Assembly (NCBI GenBank): GCA_031310005.1
Contig: CM062383.1
Coordinates: 2,418,001 to 2,482,000 of the forward strand
From: Dactylellina haptotyla
Lineage: Eukaryota; Ascomycota; Orbiliomycetes; Orbiliales; Orbiliaceae
DNA length: 64,000 nucleotides
Reading direction: 5' to 3'
Every line of letters starts with the position of its first letter. The first letter of the stretch is position 1. A program made the translations under genes and the position numbers. Below are positions 21,437 through 33,326 of the stretch, in pieces. The notes below the pieces were generated by a model. The model was not told where the DNA came from. It was given only the letters and a program-made list of their open reading frames with translations, and ran no database searches.

Positions 21437-23391
21437 CGGTGCCAATTTCAACGGCAGGCGGGCACCACAACAGGCGGCAGCACCAGCACAGCACAACAGT
21501 CAGGCCAGACGCCGCACTCGCAGGTGAGAGAGAACGTGCGTAGCGGTGAGGGTGTAATTCGGTGGTGATAGCTGGAGCTGACCGCGAGGACGGGGAGCAG
21601 ATGATACGGCGATATGATGGGAGGAGTTCAGCGGCTGGTGTTGTGCTGGTTGTGGTTGTGGTTGCGGTGGTGGACGAATTTGCAGGCGGTCAGATGATTT
21701 GACGGGTTGACGTTTGCCAGCTTGCCAATTACCCCTCTGCACAAGACGATAGATACTGCAGATTAATTACCAAGTCAGGTCGGGGCCGTCTGATAGCATA
21801 AGCGGGCGGGAGGAGAGCGTACTTGCTATTGTAATACTGATATCCCACCCACAGGCCGGTATATATATTTTTATTATGTGTGTATCGGGACGAGTATCGA
21901 TAGACGTCCGCCCCGGTAGGACTCACTTGCAATCAAGGCAAGACCGAAATCAATCCAATCCGCTCCAATCTTGGTTTGAGGATGTGCCCGGATTGTCTGC
22001 AAAGTGTCCGGCTGCAGACTAGCCTCGATTTTTTCCTCGCTCGCACTTCCCCGCTAGCAGCGTTGTCCCAGCTTCTTTTTTTTTATTTGGCCGTGACCCG
22101 TGTAATTGTTCAGAATGATGCACCGTTTCGTCTTATATAAGCGGGCGCATTCGAATGCAATCGATTGAAGAGAGGTTCAGTATCCAATCGTCGTGTGCGG
22201 TCGACCGTTGAGGCTCGCTCGAATATTATAATTCGGACCACCCGGCAGCTTGCATGCACCCTGCACCCAAGCAGCCTATGAGAATTTTTCTTTTCTTTTA
22301 TCCCCGTCGAAGAAGAGACACGAGCAGAAACAATAGCACGGATGTGTCGGCTTCCAGCTTCTATTCGTTCAAAGTCCCAGGAAAATCAGCGCCCTTGCCG
22401 GCCAGCCGGACAAACGTTGCAAACTAGGCCTCCTGCTGCTTCTACTTTTGATCTTGTGCACTCCGGATTTGAAGTTTTTTTTTTTTTTTACTTTCTTTCT
22501 CTCTCGAATTCGCCTGCAGGCCTTATTGGATCGCGGATTTCGAATTCCTCGGCGGGATGCCGTTGAAGGGAAAAATGCGCAAGGCAAATTCGAACAGACT
22601 AAGAGGAATTGTGCGAATCTGAGACAGAGCTAGCAGGAATGGAAAACGAGAGAAGAGAAGGAAGGAAACCGTCTGACCGCGTATCTTTCGACAGCGCTTG
22701 GGTTCATTTAGTGCCAGCACGGGCTTTTATATCCTTCGTGCTCGATAGGCTTATATCTTTTTTATCGTCACAGGGCGCTGTGCGACCGTCGTTGCGTGGA
22801 CATTCCTCCGCGCACGTTTGCCAGTCGAAAATCCGGCCAATGAGCACACCTCTTCCCACTTTTTGGGACCTGCAGTAAAAAAGGAAAGGGCCAGAGATAT
22901 AGATTGATTAACTAATTAATTCCTCACTTAAGAGAGGGGAAGCAGAGTGTCAAAATATAGAATACCATACTCCGGACCCATGCACTTCGGATGTTTTTGC
23001 TCAACCGCAAAGTGGGAAGCAGACTAATCTGAACCCTGAAAAAGTTGGCTGCACCTCGATGTCATCGACCAAGCCCTGTCCCACCACCGAGAAAATCAGC
23101 TCCGGTCCCTTCAAAGGTGGGCGGCCGCGGTGGGGTCGGTCCCTATTAAGGACACCCATGCATGCACGATGCAGCCAAAAGTCACACTCCACGCTGGAAT
23201 ATAAATAGCAATACATCATATTCCGTCCAGTTCTTAGAAGCTCGCTGCGAAAAAGCATCGTAATGTCGAAAGAGGGTCCAGACTAACCCAGGCTCGCTAT
23301 ACCTCCACGGAAAACCACTATTGTCTGGGGATCTACCAAGTTTTCAACTTTTTCAGATTCCAAGGTTTTAAACACCCCCAATTTAGCCAGC

Positions 23392-23432
23392 CAACTAAGT
23401 CAGCTAAGTCAGCTAACGTAGCTAGCTAGCTA
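23392..23432. repeat. Short tandem array of CTAAGTCAG / GCTA units
   Basis: The sequence repeats CTAAGTCAG twice and then passes into GCTAGCTAGCTA. It lies about 200 bp upstream of the APH-like gene. It is a simple tandem repeat with no known role. Confidence 0.7.
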
Positions 23433-23638
23433 AACCCGCCAGCCCTCTCCGAAAAATATACCGGTGCTACACACATGTCGCAGCAGCTTTGGTCGAGACC
23501 TTGCCTGTCGCAACCATAATTGCCAGACCGCGCCAACACACCCGCTCGCTAGAGGATTCTTAACAGCGCTTTGATATACCGGCTTTGGGTACAAGTCCCA
23601 CCACCACCACCCCCATAGCACTATAGTGTATCAGAGCC

Positions 23639-24532
23639 ATGAGCTCCAGCGACGATGAGTGTGTGTATCCAGCCTCGAATCTCACAACAACCATCTAATA
23701 AACCGATCCCAAATTTAGCGAATTTCTCGACCTCCCCAAAAATGCAGTCAGCCTGCGCTGCCACCCCATGTCGAATCACGTCTACTACCTCCCAGACACA
23801 AACACAGTCCTGAAAGTCGGGTATGAGGTCCACGAACACGAATTTGAAACTTTGAAGCTTCTCGCTTCCCAAACGACAGTTCCGGTACCTCAACCTATAG
23901 ATTTCTACTATAAAAAGAATCAAGGATTTCTCTACATGTCTAAAATAGAGGGCAAAAATCTAAAATCCGTATGGCGTACACTCACACAAGAGGGAAAAGA
24001 TAAAATTGTCTCCCAGCTTCGCGACTATATTCGCCAGTGGCGAACTATTCCCGCTGATAAATTTGGAGCTGTCGGCGGCCGTCCTTGTCAGGAGTGTTTC
24101 TTCAGGCATTGGAGTCCCCCTGTAAAATCTGTTCTATCATATGGGCCCTATAACTCGCGAGAAGAATATAACACAGGCCTGGTGGAAGCTATAAATAACT
24201 CTAGGGGACCAGATACACTCGCTCCATTCCCACAAAATCTGGCCGAGAGGATTTGTAGTCTTCAAGAAGAAGAAAAGATTTTATCCCATGGTGATCTTCA
24301 TAGGGCTAATATTCTCGTCAACGACGACGCAGTCATAACCGGTATTGTCGACTGGGGCAGTGCGTCATTTAGTATCATGGATCGTGAATATTTCGATACT
24401 AGAAATCGGGCGCGAAGCCACTCCGAATCCTGGCAGACCGCCGTGGAACAGTTGTTCCCAGATAATGAAAAGGCCAACTATGAGCTTTTTCGTGAATTGG
24501 AGCGAGAGCTGATAATATACTGTGGCTTTTGA
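23639..24532 (+). CDS. APH-fold phosphotransferase family protein
   Basis: The preferred model has two exons: 23639-23658 (MSSSDD plus two bases) and 23719-24532, with a 60-nt intron (GTGTGT...TTTAG). It gives 277 residues beginning MSSSDDDEFLDLPKNAVSLR. The alternative is a start at the internal ATG 23768 (254 residues), but sequence upstream of it is coding-like back to the acceptor, and an in-frame TAA lies inside the intron. Key motifs are HEHEFETLKLL (alpha-C), VPVPQPI, the hinge LYMSKIEG, the Brenner loop HGDLHRANIL (catalytic Asp, Asn) and IVDWGSA (metal Asp). These define the aminoglycoside-phosphotransferase-like superfamily, expanded in filamentous fungi with unknown small-molecule substrates. 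Drug resistance should not be inferred. Confidence 0.8.
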
Positions 24533-25180
24533 AAGGTTCATACCGCTCAACTTCGTGGGAATTTGAAATACGAGATCATGATAGCTTAAGGTTTGTGGGA
24601 ATATATTGTACATCTGATTGCATATTAGGCCCACAGCTCTCCTATAATTTGGAAATAGAACAAGAAAAAGATATCTATAGTCTCACCTAGTTATCTTATA
24701 TAATTATGTAATATAAAAAGATGCGCGTTTCTAAAGATTTGAGGGAATTTGCTTTTTACCAGTGGGAACGTGATGCTACAGCGTATACATTTTTATTAAT
24801 TATGCTTGATGATGTGGCGTTAGAGCTCCTACTTAAAAGGACAAATCGAAAATGATATTGAAACCAATGGCCTACTTATACAAGGGAGCGGACAGAAAGA
24901 AACCTACAAGACGCAGAAGCAAAGCAATCTAGAGAAATGGGAATATGCGGTACGCGTATACGATTACGAGAGATCGAAGCAAATAAGCACAAAAGTAGGA
25001 GAGAAATGGGACAAAAGCATGCAAAGGAAAACGAAATATTGGTGATGGATGGTAAAAAAGCAGGGGAAGAACAAAACTCTACATCGTCGGAAAGAATGAG
25101 GACCAGCCTTAGTATCCAAACTTACACACAACATAGGAGCACATATTGGTAGAATAGGCCGAAAGCGCTCGTGGGGCGTA
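24533..25180. other. Convergent intergenic region
   Basis: About 650 bp of AT-rich sequence between the APH-like gene and the next gene's 3' end. Nothing supportable seen. Confidence 0.5.
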
Positions 25181-25722
25181 CTAAGCCATTTGGTGATTCG
25201 AAGTCCACGTGTATCCGGCATCACGAACGGTTCTCTTAACATATGAAGCAGATTTACCCACAAGAGACATCACCAACCCCGAAGTACCACTGGGAACCAA
25301 GTGTTCGTTTTCAAGCTCCATTACGCAGTCGACAGTCCAATCCTGGCATCTCTTCGGGTAAGTGGGTGGCTTCTCCGATTCGATCACTGTTGCGACCTCG
25401 CACCGGTCGTTCGCCCCGATTCTGGCTATTTCAAACATGCCTATTGAAAACCAAAAAATCCCTAGTGAGTCTCGAAATTTCTAAATGCGAAATAGCTGAT
25501 AAAGATAACGGGGCCTTAATATCACTTACCCACGGCTTCTCCGCTCAACAAGGTAACGTCGGTTCTAGTATTCCATTCGTATTCTCCGGTCGAGCGTTTC
25601 ACAATCACATGAAGGAGATCGCCCTTTCTCCTTCCAACCTTGGAGATTCCAAATGCCCAATGAGAACGAGTGGAGATTCCATCCCCGTAGACGATTATGG
25701 AGAGACTATAGTCTTTGGACAT
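25181..25722 (-). CDS. Unassigned small two-exon protein
   Basis: Exons 25722-25530 and 25440-25181 with an 89-nt intron (25441-25529, GTAAGT...AATAG, phase 1) give a 150-residue protein. The junction reads SGEAV-G-MFEIARIG. The layout (an early SHWAFGI segment, a central GDLLHVIVKR strand, and near the C-terminus CQDWTVDCVMELENEHLVPSGT) resembles small fungal proteins of unknown function that share a C-x-D/N-W-V/T-x-x-x-L-x-x-L core, such as DUF6914-like families. No signal peptide or membrane segment is present. I cannot name a function. Confidence 0.65.
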
Positions 25723-28434
25723 TTCCTCTGAGATCTAAAACACCAAGCCAAATTAGCGTTACACTTTTACGTTCTAGCTAGGAAACCTCGACATACCTGT
25801 AGAGAACTATTCACGACAAGGTTATTTATATAGCTGTATAGGTAATATGGGGGTCAAAAGAATGGAATTGCTGGTTATTCAAGTTGATTGCTGATAATTC
25901 TAGGCTCTAATCTACAGAATGCTTCCGTCATATATATACAGTTAACATCATCTCAATTACAGAAAGAACGATGCTACAAGTTGGCACATGTATCTCTGCA
26001 TTCACCATTAACCGCCTTCTTTGCCATTGCTTAGACAGCTTTTGAGGCGACGCATTGGTTCTCAGCTTCGCATCTCGAAAGTATCCATGAAACTTGAAAA
26101 CCATGGCGGATTTCACTTTCTGCGCGACACTTGTCTCGCAATCTAGGTTGTGCCTCCGACAGTCCTGCTTCGCAAGCCTAGGACGCGGACGGCACCTGGT
26201 TTACGAGCAAGCGACACATCAATCGCGATCGATGTTCTTGAAAGTGAAAATGATCACTTGCGATATTTCGAAACTCCACAGGAGGCTGCCGCGCGAGATC
26301 GATGCTGAATTACCAATGCTCTCGGCTTCGCCAATTTCTATGCGCGCGCTGCGAAGTGTAGCGAATACGTGCCTTGCCAGATGCGCAGTCACCCTAAGTC
26401 TTTATATCTAGATATACGGGCTACTGATACTATTATTCTTATCTCATACGTGCAAAGCGAATATGTGGCGCATTTAACAATGAAATATGCGTATATATTT
26501 AGACGAGGAGCGGCTGAGGCGTTTGCTATTTCCGCTCTAGAGCTTTTGCTCCGGTATATGTCTACACTGACGACTAAATGGCGGTCCAAATTCCCTATTA
26601 CTTGCAACTTATATTACTACAAACCCTAGAATACCGTATCCAGCTTCTTAAACTAGCCTCCCTCTGGCATATCTCCTAGTCACCGAACGCTAATCTCAGA
26701 CGAGCTTTCTTGAACTCTAGATCTTAGAAGCGTTTGCACGGTAGCCTGTGAAGGCAGAAGTAAAGGCCATCATGAACCACCGGAACATGGTGTAAATATT
26801 AAGATAGGGGACTTGTGTGTGGCAAGTATTTACTTCAATATATAAATATATATATAAATAATCAATTATACCAATGGAATTTTCTATAATTACTAGCTCT
26901 TGAAACCCGGCTTACTTATCGTGCATCGACTTTAGCAGGCGAGACCACGATATCGATAATCCACGTGGTCAGGGAATTTCTGGCAGTTTGAAACGATGTC
27001 TGGCTGTCGCCACATCCTAGGCGAAGAATGCTGTGCTTTGGATTTGCGCAAGGTGCAGTGGCACTAGTCACGTTGCATTTTTTGCGCGTCAACCTACGCC
27101 AGAATGTATAGCCTTCTAGATTTATGATACCAACTACTCCTGTATACCTTATGCCTCAACCTCGAAGATTGGGAAACCGCTGCGCTAGACACAGGGTAAA
27201 ACTGTCGGAGAAGCTTCAAAATTTTTACCAATTACTTTAAGTATTTTAACTTGGTCGATTGTATGCCAAGGGCTCAGAAAGCAGTGACCTTTTGTGTTGG
27301 ATATGAGGATCAATCAAAAGCAAAATATTTATCGATATATCAGTTACGAGACTGATTTATGAGGACCTTAATTACCACTCCGAGTGCAGGTATGGTATAC
27401 CCGAATTTAGGCTCAAATGGAAACTTTAAACAGAAGCCAAAATCCACAGCGTAGCCGCGGCGCCGGTCGCGTGGGTTGATATTGTTTTCAACGACGCCCC
27501 AGATCTGGCCAGAGAAATTGACAGTCTCGAACCAAACCAAACTGTGTTGTTTGGTTTGGCCCCGAGACTGAGAAATTGATTGTTGCTGTCCCATCAGATG
27601 GAGCAACGACGCCCAACCCGCTACCACGACTCCAGAGCACAGCTTCTACCAGGGTAGGGTAGGCGCTATAAAACCACCTCTCCGTTGGCACGACGGATAT
27701 AGAGCTTTAATATCAATATGTGACCAGTAAGGCGGAGACATCGGATTATTGTAGCGCCAGGCATATACTAAATCGAACCGACAAGTCACCCGTTCATCTT
27801 CGCATTCGGATAGTTGCCTCCTAGAGGACCAGAGGTCATATGATCCGATTCGGCATCTGCGCCTAATGCGTTTCAGAACAAATCCTTTCCGTTACATTAT
27901 GTACTCGTGATAGATATATGCTCCGGTTGGAATGGGCTTAGCTGATATATGCGTTTTTTGACACACAGTAAGTATGGTTGAGCATCGCCAATCTGAAGAA
28001 CCGCTTCTCCCAGCTTGCAAAACTCGCTAAAATCTGGAAAAGACGGCGCAGGCGGCAGTATGCCGACAAGACATGACTTGACCTTGCGCCGTTAAGAGCA
28101 TGGTCTACGAAAAGTTTGCCATCTTGAGCTCTCGTATTCAAAATTAAACACCTTTTCCGGGTCAAAAGGGTCTAGAAATCGAGTCTCAACTAATTATAAA
28201 CTGTAATCAAAAACCAACTTCAGGGCAAGCATCCCGAACCATTACGCCAACATCATCCAACATCTCAAATAAGTGCTTGCTTACGATTTGTAAATAAAAA
28301 AATATTAACCAATTATCTCATTAATATAACTATGCTATCAACCATGAAAACAAACAAAAAATCTAACAAAATAACATTGAAACATCACATCATTATCATC
28401 ATTATAATATCCACCACCAAACCACAAAGAATAT
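25723..28434. other. Gene-free AT-rich region
   Basis: About 2.7 kb with no supportable gene. Frames such as 26094-26411 (plus) and 27340-27691 (minus) have no domain, and the latter crosses a perfect palindrome (separate entry). Bases 26835-26870 are a TA-rich simple repeat. The last 270 bp are the AT-rich 3' flank of the choline kinase. Confidence 0.5.
27512..27579. repeat. Foldback element flanked by 10-bp direct repeats
   Basis: GAGAAATTGA at 27512-27521 is repeated exactly at 27570-27579. Between them lies a nested inverted repeat: AGTCTCG (27523-27529), CCAAACCAAAC (27532-27542), a 6-nt loop, then GTTTGGTTTGG (27549-27559) and CGAGACT (27563-27569). Eighteen base pairs can form with a small internal loop. 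The direct repeats resemble a target-site duplication. No coding capacity. Confidence 0.8.
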
Positions 28435-30933
28435 CTACACAGGCAACCACTTCAACCTGCTCCTAACATCCTCCCGCCCACTCCACGCCTTCACCTCCTC
28501 CTCACTCACAACCCCTAACCCAATCAAGTCTCCCCAAACCACCATCGCCTTCTGCTCCGCATACTTGACGTAATCAAACACCTCCTCGTCCTCCTCACTC
28601 TTCAAACTAACCACATCATCACCACCTTCGATCCCCTCATCTGTCGTCTCAGCCGTCAGGTTCAAACCTGGAATGACAGCCTGCACGATACCCCACAACG
28701 CCCAGCAAGCGTTCACCGCCGGCCGCCAATCTCTACACTCGACCACCAGCCTGTCGACTTCTTTATCCATCGCCTCCATTTCTTCTCGGGTGGGTAGTCG
28801 CCCTTCGAGCGTGAAGATTTGGGATTGGCGTTTACGTTTGTAGTCGGGATCTTCGGAGTCCTCTGTGGGGATGACGTAGGGAATGCCGCGGCTCTCGACG
28901 TATGCGCGCAGGATGTTTTTCTGTTCTGGAACGGAGGGGAAGTGTGCTTCGTGGATTGTGTGGGCGGTGGGGGAGAGAATGCAGTGGTAGTCTGACATCC
29001 ATTCGCACTGTTGATGTGTATATTAGTATCTTCTTTTCTATCTATGCATGGGGAGATTAGTGAGGGAACGTACGAAGTGATTGGCGAATTCTGCACCGCG
29101 GGTGTTGGCGCCGGCGTATTCAAAGTCGATAACGATGAGAGACTGGCGGGCTGGTTGGGTGCCATTTATAGGGAGTAGAGCGGGCGATTTGCTAGCTGGC
29201 GTGGGTGGTTCGGTTTCCGAAGAGCGGGACATGATGTTGCCGTATTGTGTCTATATCTCGTTAGCTCTTTCCCTTCGAAAGCATCATTTAAAGCTGGGAA
29301 TGCTTACGTCGTTATGGCAAAATATCAGTTGCTTCTTGATGCCTTCCGCACCACCGTACCTCTCAGACAACCACGGACGGTACCTCTTCTCTATAACCTC
29401 TCTCAACACCTCCCAGGTAGTAACGAGCAATCGCTTCTCGGGTCCTTTGATCCTCTGCAATTCCTTCATGACCTTCTCTCCGCGTCCTACCCACTTGTCC
29501 CAGTTACGCCATACCATAGGCCCGCCAGCGCGCTCGCTATCCAGCAGCGGGATGTGATCGTGCAGATCTCGGACTCGTCGGCCGATTCGGCGACTGGTGT
29601 CCGGGATGCGGATGTCTTCTCTCGTGAGGGTGATAGCATCGAAGAATTCCTCGAAACGGCCATTGTCGAATGTTCCAAGGAGGGTGGGGCCGACTTTATG
29701 CTTCGCGAGTCGGCGGAGAATGTTCAACTCTGTGTCTCGGTCGATGAGGTGGCCGACTTGTGGGCCGTAGATACGGAGGAGGAGCGGCCTAGAATCGCGT
29801 TATAAGTAAGGTGGGGCTGATTTTACTTTTTTTGCGGGGTAGGAACGTACTTTGGTTTGCGGGGACGACGGCTCTCCTTGTCAACTGCTGACATGTAGGG
29901 AGTGTCTACAGGCTTAGTAGCCTTTTCATGGGATACCTGGGGCGGTGTAACCTTGTAGACCTGCTCGTTTGTACAACTTTGTCAGAATTTTGTACTTATA
30001 ATTATATTGTGGTATTTGAAGAGTGAGAACGCACAGCATTGGTGAGGGCACCACTGATCCGGCTGACGGCAACCTCCTCCCCGCGGGCGAGTTCTACTTT
30101 CCGCCAATTCTTGATCTTAAGGGTATGCGTGAGCCTCAGGATCTCGGCTCTGAACTCGATGCTGAACTCCTTCGAATTGTCGAGCTCGGCTTCACAGCTG
30201 GGCACATCCTGCAGGATGGTTCGTTCGTTATCGGTAGTGTAGAAGTCTTCGAGGGACTGGGCGTGCGAGAGTGACCTGCTGTTATTCTTCAGGGAGCGGG
30301 AGCTGCGTCTGCGGAAATGCGAGGGGCGGGGCTCGAGAGACGCGGATTCAATGATAGCTTCGAGCTTGCGGAGCGATTCAAGACCCGGACCATTGCTGCT
30401 GGCACCGCCGAGAGGGGTGCTGGCGTCACCGGACTCAAGTTTCTCGACCTGTTCTTCGTACCAACAGCGAACTTGTTCGTAGAAGGAGTTGGAGGCGCCC
30501 TCTTTGGAGAGGGACTTGGAGGAGCGGGAGCGATTCATGGCAGCCTCGACTTGGCAAGGGCCGAGATCGAGATCGGCGAGGGAGGAGCCGTAGGCGCTGT
30601 CGGCGGGGATATCTGGGGAGGATTCGGCTGTTATGCGGCCTGCATGGCGGAATTTTGCTTGGAGAACGTTGGAGATAGAGGCGCGGTGGGGTCGGATGCG
30701 CGGGGAGGTGCGGGGCGAGGCAGAGGGCGACGGTTGGTCGGAGAATTCTATTATTTTCGGTACATTAGCACATATAATATATTATTACTCGGATTACTCA
30801 GGTACCCTGCTAATCCAGGTATACATGCAGCCCGTCTCCGGATTACTGAATGGGCAGATATATAAAATAACAAAAAGATCACGCGGTGGAGAGGAAGGAA
30901 CATACCGACTTTGCAAGGGAGGAGGGACGTCAT
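28435..30933 (-). CDS. Choline kinase (six exons)
   Basis: Exons: 30933-30906, 30747-30035, 29960-29851, 29788-29308, 29250-29074 and 29007-28435. Introns are 158, 74, 62, 57 and 66 nt, and phases agree at every junction, giving 693 residues. The protein phosphorylates choline (possibly also ethanolamine), the first step of the CDP-choline (Kennedy) route to phosphatidylcholine. The N-terminal 250 residues are Ser/Pro/Arg-rich and variable. The kinase part contains PLLLRIYGPQVGHLIDR, the Brenner loop CHNDTQYGN (441-449) and IDFEYAGANTRGAEFANHFCEW (from 485), which match the diagnostic choline kinase motifs. The first exon encodes nine residues (MTSLLPCKV) and is followed by the longest intron. 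It is divergent from the OSBP gene 2.4 kb away. Confidence 0.93.
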
Positions 30934-33326
30934 AGCTGCTGAACGGGGAAGGGCAGAGGGGAGATCCGAGCCAATGGCACAAAACGGGCGAGTAATAGTT
31001 TGCAGGGCTGGCGACGCAGGACACGCTTGGCGGTGCGGACTAAGTAACTACGACACTAGCAGACCGGCACATGCGATGAATAATAGTTACCTAAGGCACG
31101 TAGACGGTTGGTACAGTATCACGGTGAGGTATCGAGGTGAGAGAGAGAGGGCGAGAACTGAGGCAGATTCAGAGGGAGAGGCAAGACGGTGGGAAAAGGG
31201 AGCTAAAGAGAGAAGCAGGAAGAGGTCAGGCGACCACCGTCCCAAGCGGGCCATTTTATAGCTAGACTGATATCTATCTCCTCTTGTCTCGTCCTGCTAT
31301 CTCTCCAATAGCAGCAGTCGATAGAGAAGAATAAAATAGTGTGTGTGCGTGTGCGTGTGCGGGCGTGTGTGTAACGGGCCATCCCACGACCGGAGGACCC
31401 CCAGTTGGCAGCGGTATGCACACTACCACTTCGACCCCCAGTTCGCTGCTGGAAGGAAGAAAGAAGGGAAGACAGAAAGGAAGGAATACGGCTATCGTCG
31501 AAGCTTCCCCACGCCTCTTGCGTACTAGCGGGAGGTCGGGTGGGCAGGATCGGATTAGCAAATGGGAAAGAGCCTCTCCTTCCTTTTACTCTCCAGACCC
31601 CCTTTCGCCCGCTTGACCCACGGAAAATTTCTCACCCACGAGCTCGAACCAGAGGATGCGAATGGTGGGCCATCGTCGAGGCCGTGATCTTTTGTGGTCA
31701 TGCGACAGAAGGGAAGGTCCAACAGGACGTTTTTTCTTAATTTTTGCGAGTGTCTTACTGGAGACCATTTTGAGACAGAATAAAGTTAGTAACTGCATCG
31801 GGGTTCCCCACGCCCCTGCCGCAGATTTGGTTGGCAGATTAATTAATCGTCTGGCAGATGTGATTGATTGATTGATCGGGCATCCGATGGGGATGCGATG
31901 CGCTGTACACGATACATAAAGTAATAACATATATTATCAGAGTAACGCCGCATGCGCATGAGGATCAAGAAAACCCGCCGATGCACGATGGGCAATAATA
32001 GTCTGCGCTCCTGCCTTTCGGTTCCACTCAATCTATATTCTCAAGCGCTCCAATTGTAATTGCATTAATTTTTGTATATTTTATTTTAGTTATTCCATTT
32101 TCTCTTCAGCTGGCCGGCAGTTGGCATGATATGATATAGCTGTATGGAGCAGTAGTCAATTAAAATGGTACGATCGTGTGGCTTGATTGGCAACGACGCT
32201 CAGGCAACTCGCCTACCTGCCCAAAGCCGCCTACGGGAACTTATGCAGCCGGACTCCCAACGGGCCGAGGGACCTGTGGCCAGCGACGGCTTTAGGACGA
32301 CTAAGCTGTGAGGCTCATGGGTGAAACATTCTTTCCCACTCTCCTTTCAGCTTTCCGGGGTAGAACCTTTTCCAGCATTCCTCTCAGGATATAGTATACG
32401 GGCCTAGACCGTTGTGATGATCTAGAGTTAGAGTGTCAACAGGGGGGGCGGTGTGCGGGCGAGGTTCATTGCCGCATTCACTGCGCACAGACGAGCGCGT
32501 CAGCATCGAGAGATTTGCGAACTGAGATGAGGGGCAGAGGATATATATCTAGCCAGCCTGCCGTCTCGGAGTCCTGGGATCCGTGATTGAATATATATGT
32601 TTTCTTAGCGACTCGGAAGCTCGGAGACCCGCTGACAGAGCAGACGAAACAGCACCCGAACGAGGCCGACCGATGGAACCGAAGTGCTGCAGCTAGTTTC
32701 AGCCAGCCAGCCAGTCCAGTCCAGCACAGCCTCGCCAATCGTCATCCACTTCCCTGATATTCTAGCTGACATCATTGGCACTGGAATGCCACTCCAGTAT
32801 GCTGTTGCCATTATTGTTCCTGTGCACGTCGGATGCTGGACGCGGGTAGGAATGCATCGGGGGCCAAGTGGGATTATATTAGGCCATTCTTCCTAGATAG
32901 CCAGGCTGCTGTATATATATGTATATATATAACCAAGAAGTCTATCCGCGTCTTAGTCAGGCGGATCCGATAGAAGTATTCTGCAGTATCGTATTATCGC
33001 TGAATCAGAGCAGGCCAAGTTGCTAGTTTCTGCTTCCCCTGCACGGTGGGAGATACTAGTTATAACTAGCTGGGCCGGCTATCGCTACGAGCTTCTCGCA
33101 TTTAGCCTACCCGAGCACAATCGAACCCCTCTTTCTTTTTTTTCACAATCATCTTCACTCTCGATACACCGCCAATTGCATTAATAGGGACTGCTTACCC
33201 TGCGGGCTATTTTTACCGTCAGCCGCTGAAGGTGCACAGACGAGAGAACGAGAGAGAGCTGGAAGCACGGCATCGCATATAACAAGACAGCAACCTCACC
33301 CGCAACACCTGGCAACATCTGCAAAC
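30934..33326. promoter_or_regulatory. Divergent spacer between choline kinase and OSBP genes
   Basis: About 2.4 kb presumed to hold both promoters. It contains purine-rich and pyrimidine-rich tracts (31138-31215), a GT-rich microsatellite (31339-31372), GATT repeats near 31860-31875, CCAG repeats near 32703-32725 and a TATA-like TGTATATATA repeat near 32908-32930. No gene seen. Confidence 0.5.
31339..31372. repeat. GT/GC-interrupted (GT)n microsatellite
   Basis: Alternating purine-pyrimidine tract of GT and GC dinucleotides, 34 nt, about 400 bp upstream of the choline kinase start. Such tracts can adopt Z-DNA. Confidence 0.85.

Larger units (their letters stand above)
21201..23638. promoter_or_regulatory. 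Long 5' region of the MAPKK and upstream of the APH-like gene
   Basis: About 2.4 kb divergent spacer. Near the MAPKK it is strongly pyrimidine-rich on the coding strand (21215-21360), typical of a fungal promoter and leader. It carries (CAG)7 at 21416-21436 and several short GT/TG tracts near 21630-21670. Around 23390-23435 there is a tandem CTAAGTCAG/GCTA array. No coherent gene; open frames are low complexity. Confidence 0.5.

Noticed and set aside
23639-24532. Reading the APH-like gene as an antibiotic-resistance gene
   Set aside because: The fold is shared by very many fungal kinases of unknown substrate; nothing here points to aminoglycosides.
26094-26411. 105-codon plus-strand frame
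   Set aside because: Incoherent composition, no domain, no neighbouring exon.
27340-27691. Two overlapping minus-strand frames of 95 and 67 codons
   Set aside because: They run through a perfect palindrome with flanking direct repeats, and neither has a coherent domain.
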